DNA of 7,101 nt, taken from contig QMLK01000046.1 of assembly GCA_003646705.1 (NCBI GenBank), forward strand, positions 1-7,101. Reading direction: 5' to 3'. Position 1 is the first letter of the stretch, and each line of letters starts with the position of its first letter. The translations under genes were made by a program, and so were the position numbers. The notes under the pieces are model-generated. The model was not told the DNA's origin. It saw only the letters and a program-made list of their open reading frames with translations, and searched no databases. Positions 6,537-7,101 of the stretch are shown here, piece by piece. This DNA is from Deltaproteobacteria bacterium. GTDB taxonomy: Bacteria; Desulfobacterota; B13-G15.

Positions 6537-6833
6537 GTGGTCTTTGAGGAGATGCTCGACATCATCCAGGGAATGGTGGCCTTTCTGCCCGGCAAAACGG
6601 CCTGCATCGCCATAGGGGTGGCCCTCTTCTTGCTGATGGGCCTCCACTTCCGCATAGGGATCTTAAGCCTCTTCCTCATCCTCTCCTATCTGTTTATGCG
6701 CTCCTTTATGGCTGGAAGGGACCTCTATTCCATAGGGCTTCAGAGAGCAGCGGCCGGCATCATATTAGGCGCCTTCCTCTTTTTTGTAGATGTCTATTTT
6801 TTAGTGCGAATTATTGCAGGATGGGAGGATTAA
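6537..6833 (+). CDS. Small three-helix membrane protein of unknown function
   Basis: I do not recognise this 98-residue protein. It starts with GTG behind a strong Shine-Dalgarno site. A short amphipathic N terminus (1-20, MVFEEMLDIIQGMVAFLPGK) is followed by hydrophobic segments at about 21-36, 38-55 and 70-92, separated by a charged loop (about 56-69, with R55, R61, D62 and R70), and it ends in the acidic GWED. There are no cysteine pairs or catalytic-looking motifs, and no cleavable signal is evident. Its own promoter at 6482-6510 and its position after two envelope glycosyltransferase genes suggest an inner-membrane role in the same process, for example as a small partner or helper of lipid-linked sugar handling, but that is conjecture. 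The codons and ribosome site make a real gene likely. It converges with the LAB_N gene with only a 5-base gap. Confidence 0.75.
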   Translation: MVFEEMLDIIQGMVAFLPGKTACIAIGVALFLLMGLHFRIGILSLFLILSYLFMRSFMAGRDLYSIGLQRAAAGIILGAFLFFVDVYFLVRIIAGWED

Positions 6834-6838
6834 TCAGC

Positions 6839-7096
6839 CTAATGGCGCCTTTCCCTGTAGATGAACATTAAATTACGTACGTAAATAAAGGCTCCACAAC
6901 TTTGCCCCAAGATAAAGACAGGATCTCTGATGTGGATTGCATAAATCAACAACATCAAGCCCCCTGCAAGACTGAGATACCAGAAGTATATAGGAATAAC
7001 GCTTTTTTTCTGTCTCTCTGAGACTACCCATTGGACCAAGAAGCGCATAAAAAAGCAGACTTGTCCGCTAAAACCCAACAATAGCCATCCATTCAT
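6839..7096 (-). CDS. LAB_N-domain (lipid A biosynthesis N-terminal) small membrane protein
   Basis: This 85-residue membrane protein matches the LAB_N family, named because the domain also occurs fused to some lipid-A-disaccharide synthases; its own function is not established. Family-like features are GQVCFFMRFLVQW (11-23), SERQKKSVIPIYFWYLSL (26-43), RDPVFILGQ (57-65) and YVRNL (72-76), across three hydrophobic segments (about 3-24, 33-54 and 58-80). The C terminus is basic (YRERRH). Stand-alone copies of this size often sit near ArnT-like and polyprenyl-phosphate glycosyltransferase genes, which fits the neighbour at 4008-5363. The ATG at 7096 lies five bases from the window edge, so a few extra N-terminal residues or an upstream start cannot be excluded. 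Hand counting gives about 42% GC, well below the 58-62% of the central genes. Confidence 0.85.
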   Translation of the reverse strand: MNGWLLLGFSGQVCFFMRFLVQWVVSERQKKSVIPIYFWYLSLAGGLMLLIYAIHIRDPVFILGQSCGAFIYVRNLMFIYRERRH

Positions 7097-7101
7097 GGTA
7101 A

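Noticed and set aside
6834..6838. A shared terminator between the convergent genes
   Set aside because: Only five bases separate the two stop codons and no stem-loop followed by a T run is visible around them.
6873..6884. Perfect 12-base palindrome TTACGTACGTAA
   Set aside because: It encodes the conserved Tyr-Val-Arg-Asn motif of the LAB_N protein, lies near the gene's 3' end and has no partner copy, so it is most likely chance.

Overview
The window reads as a cell-envelope sugar locus from a Gram-negative, LPS-making bacterium. The main evidence is a WaaF-type heptosyltransferase, a WaaE-like family 2 glycosyltransferase, a protein with two LPS-kinase domains, an ArnT-like lipid-to-glycan glycosyltransferase and a small LAB_N-domain membrane protein. 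GC is about 58-62% in hand-counted stretches of the central genes. Arginine is often coded by AGG/AGA, and the proteins are rich in Lys, Arg and Glu. I would guess a deep-branching or Desulfobacterota/Nitrospirota-like lineage, possibly thermophilic, but nothing here fixes the taxonomy.

Left half, minus strand (about 3969 down to 1): one tightly packed operon. Its order of transcription is heptosyltransferase II (waaF), family 2 core glycosyltransferase, tandem LPS/Kdo-kinase-like protein, class I SAM methyltransferase, then the first codons of another gene running off the left edge. Every junction overlaps, by 11, 11, 4 and 4 bases, so translation is probably coupled. Together these look like inner-core assembly (heptose addition, then further sugar addition) followed by phosphorylation and probably methylation.

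Right half, plus strand (4008-6833): a divergent unit starts only 38 bases from waaF. It encodes a short ArnT/PMT-like membrane glycosyltransferase, an overlapping family 4 glycosyltransferase, and then a 98-residue three-helix membrane protein of unknown function. The last has its own near-consensus sigma-70-type promoter and a strong Shine-Dalgarno site. On the minus strand at the right edge, a LAB_N-domain protein converges on it with a 5-base gap, in DNA that drops to about 42% GC.

No rRNA, tRNA, CRISPR array, insertion sequence, attachment site or convincing terminator was seen. The only non-coding stretches are 3970-4007, 6476-6536, 6834-6838 and the last few bases; no gene-free stretch approaches 300 bases. 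Most of the window is recognisable LPS-core and envelope glycan biosynthesis. The less ordinary parts are the double-kinase fusion with an altered metal-binding position, the separately promoted small membrane protein, and the free-standing LAB_N protein beside an ArnT-like enzyme.
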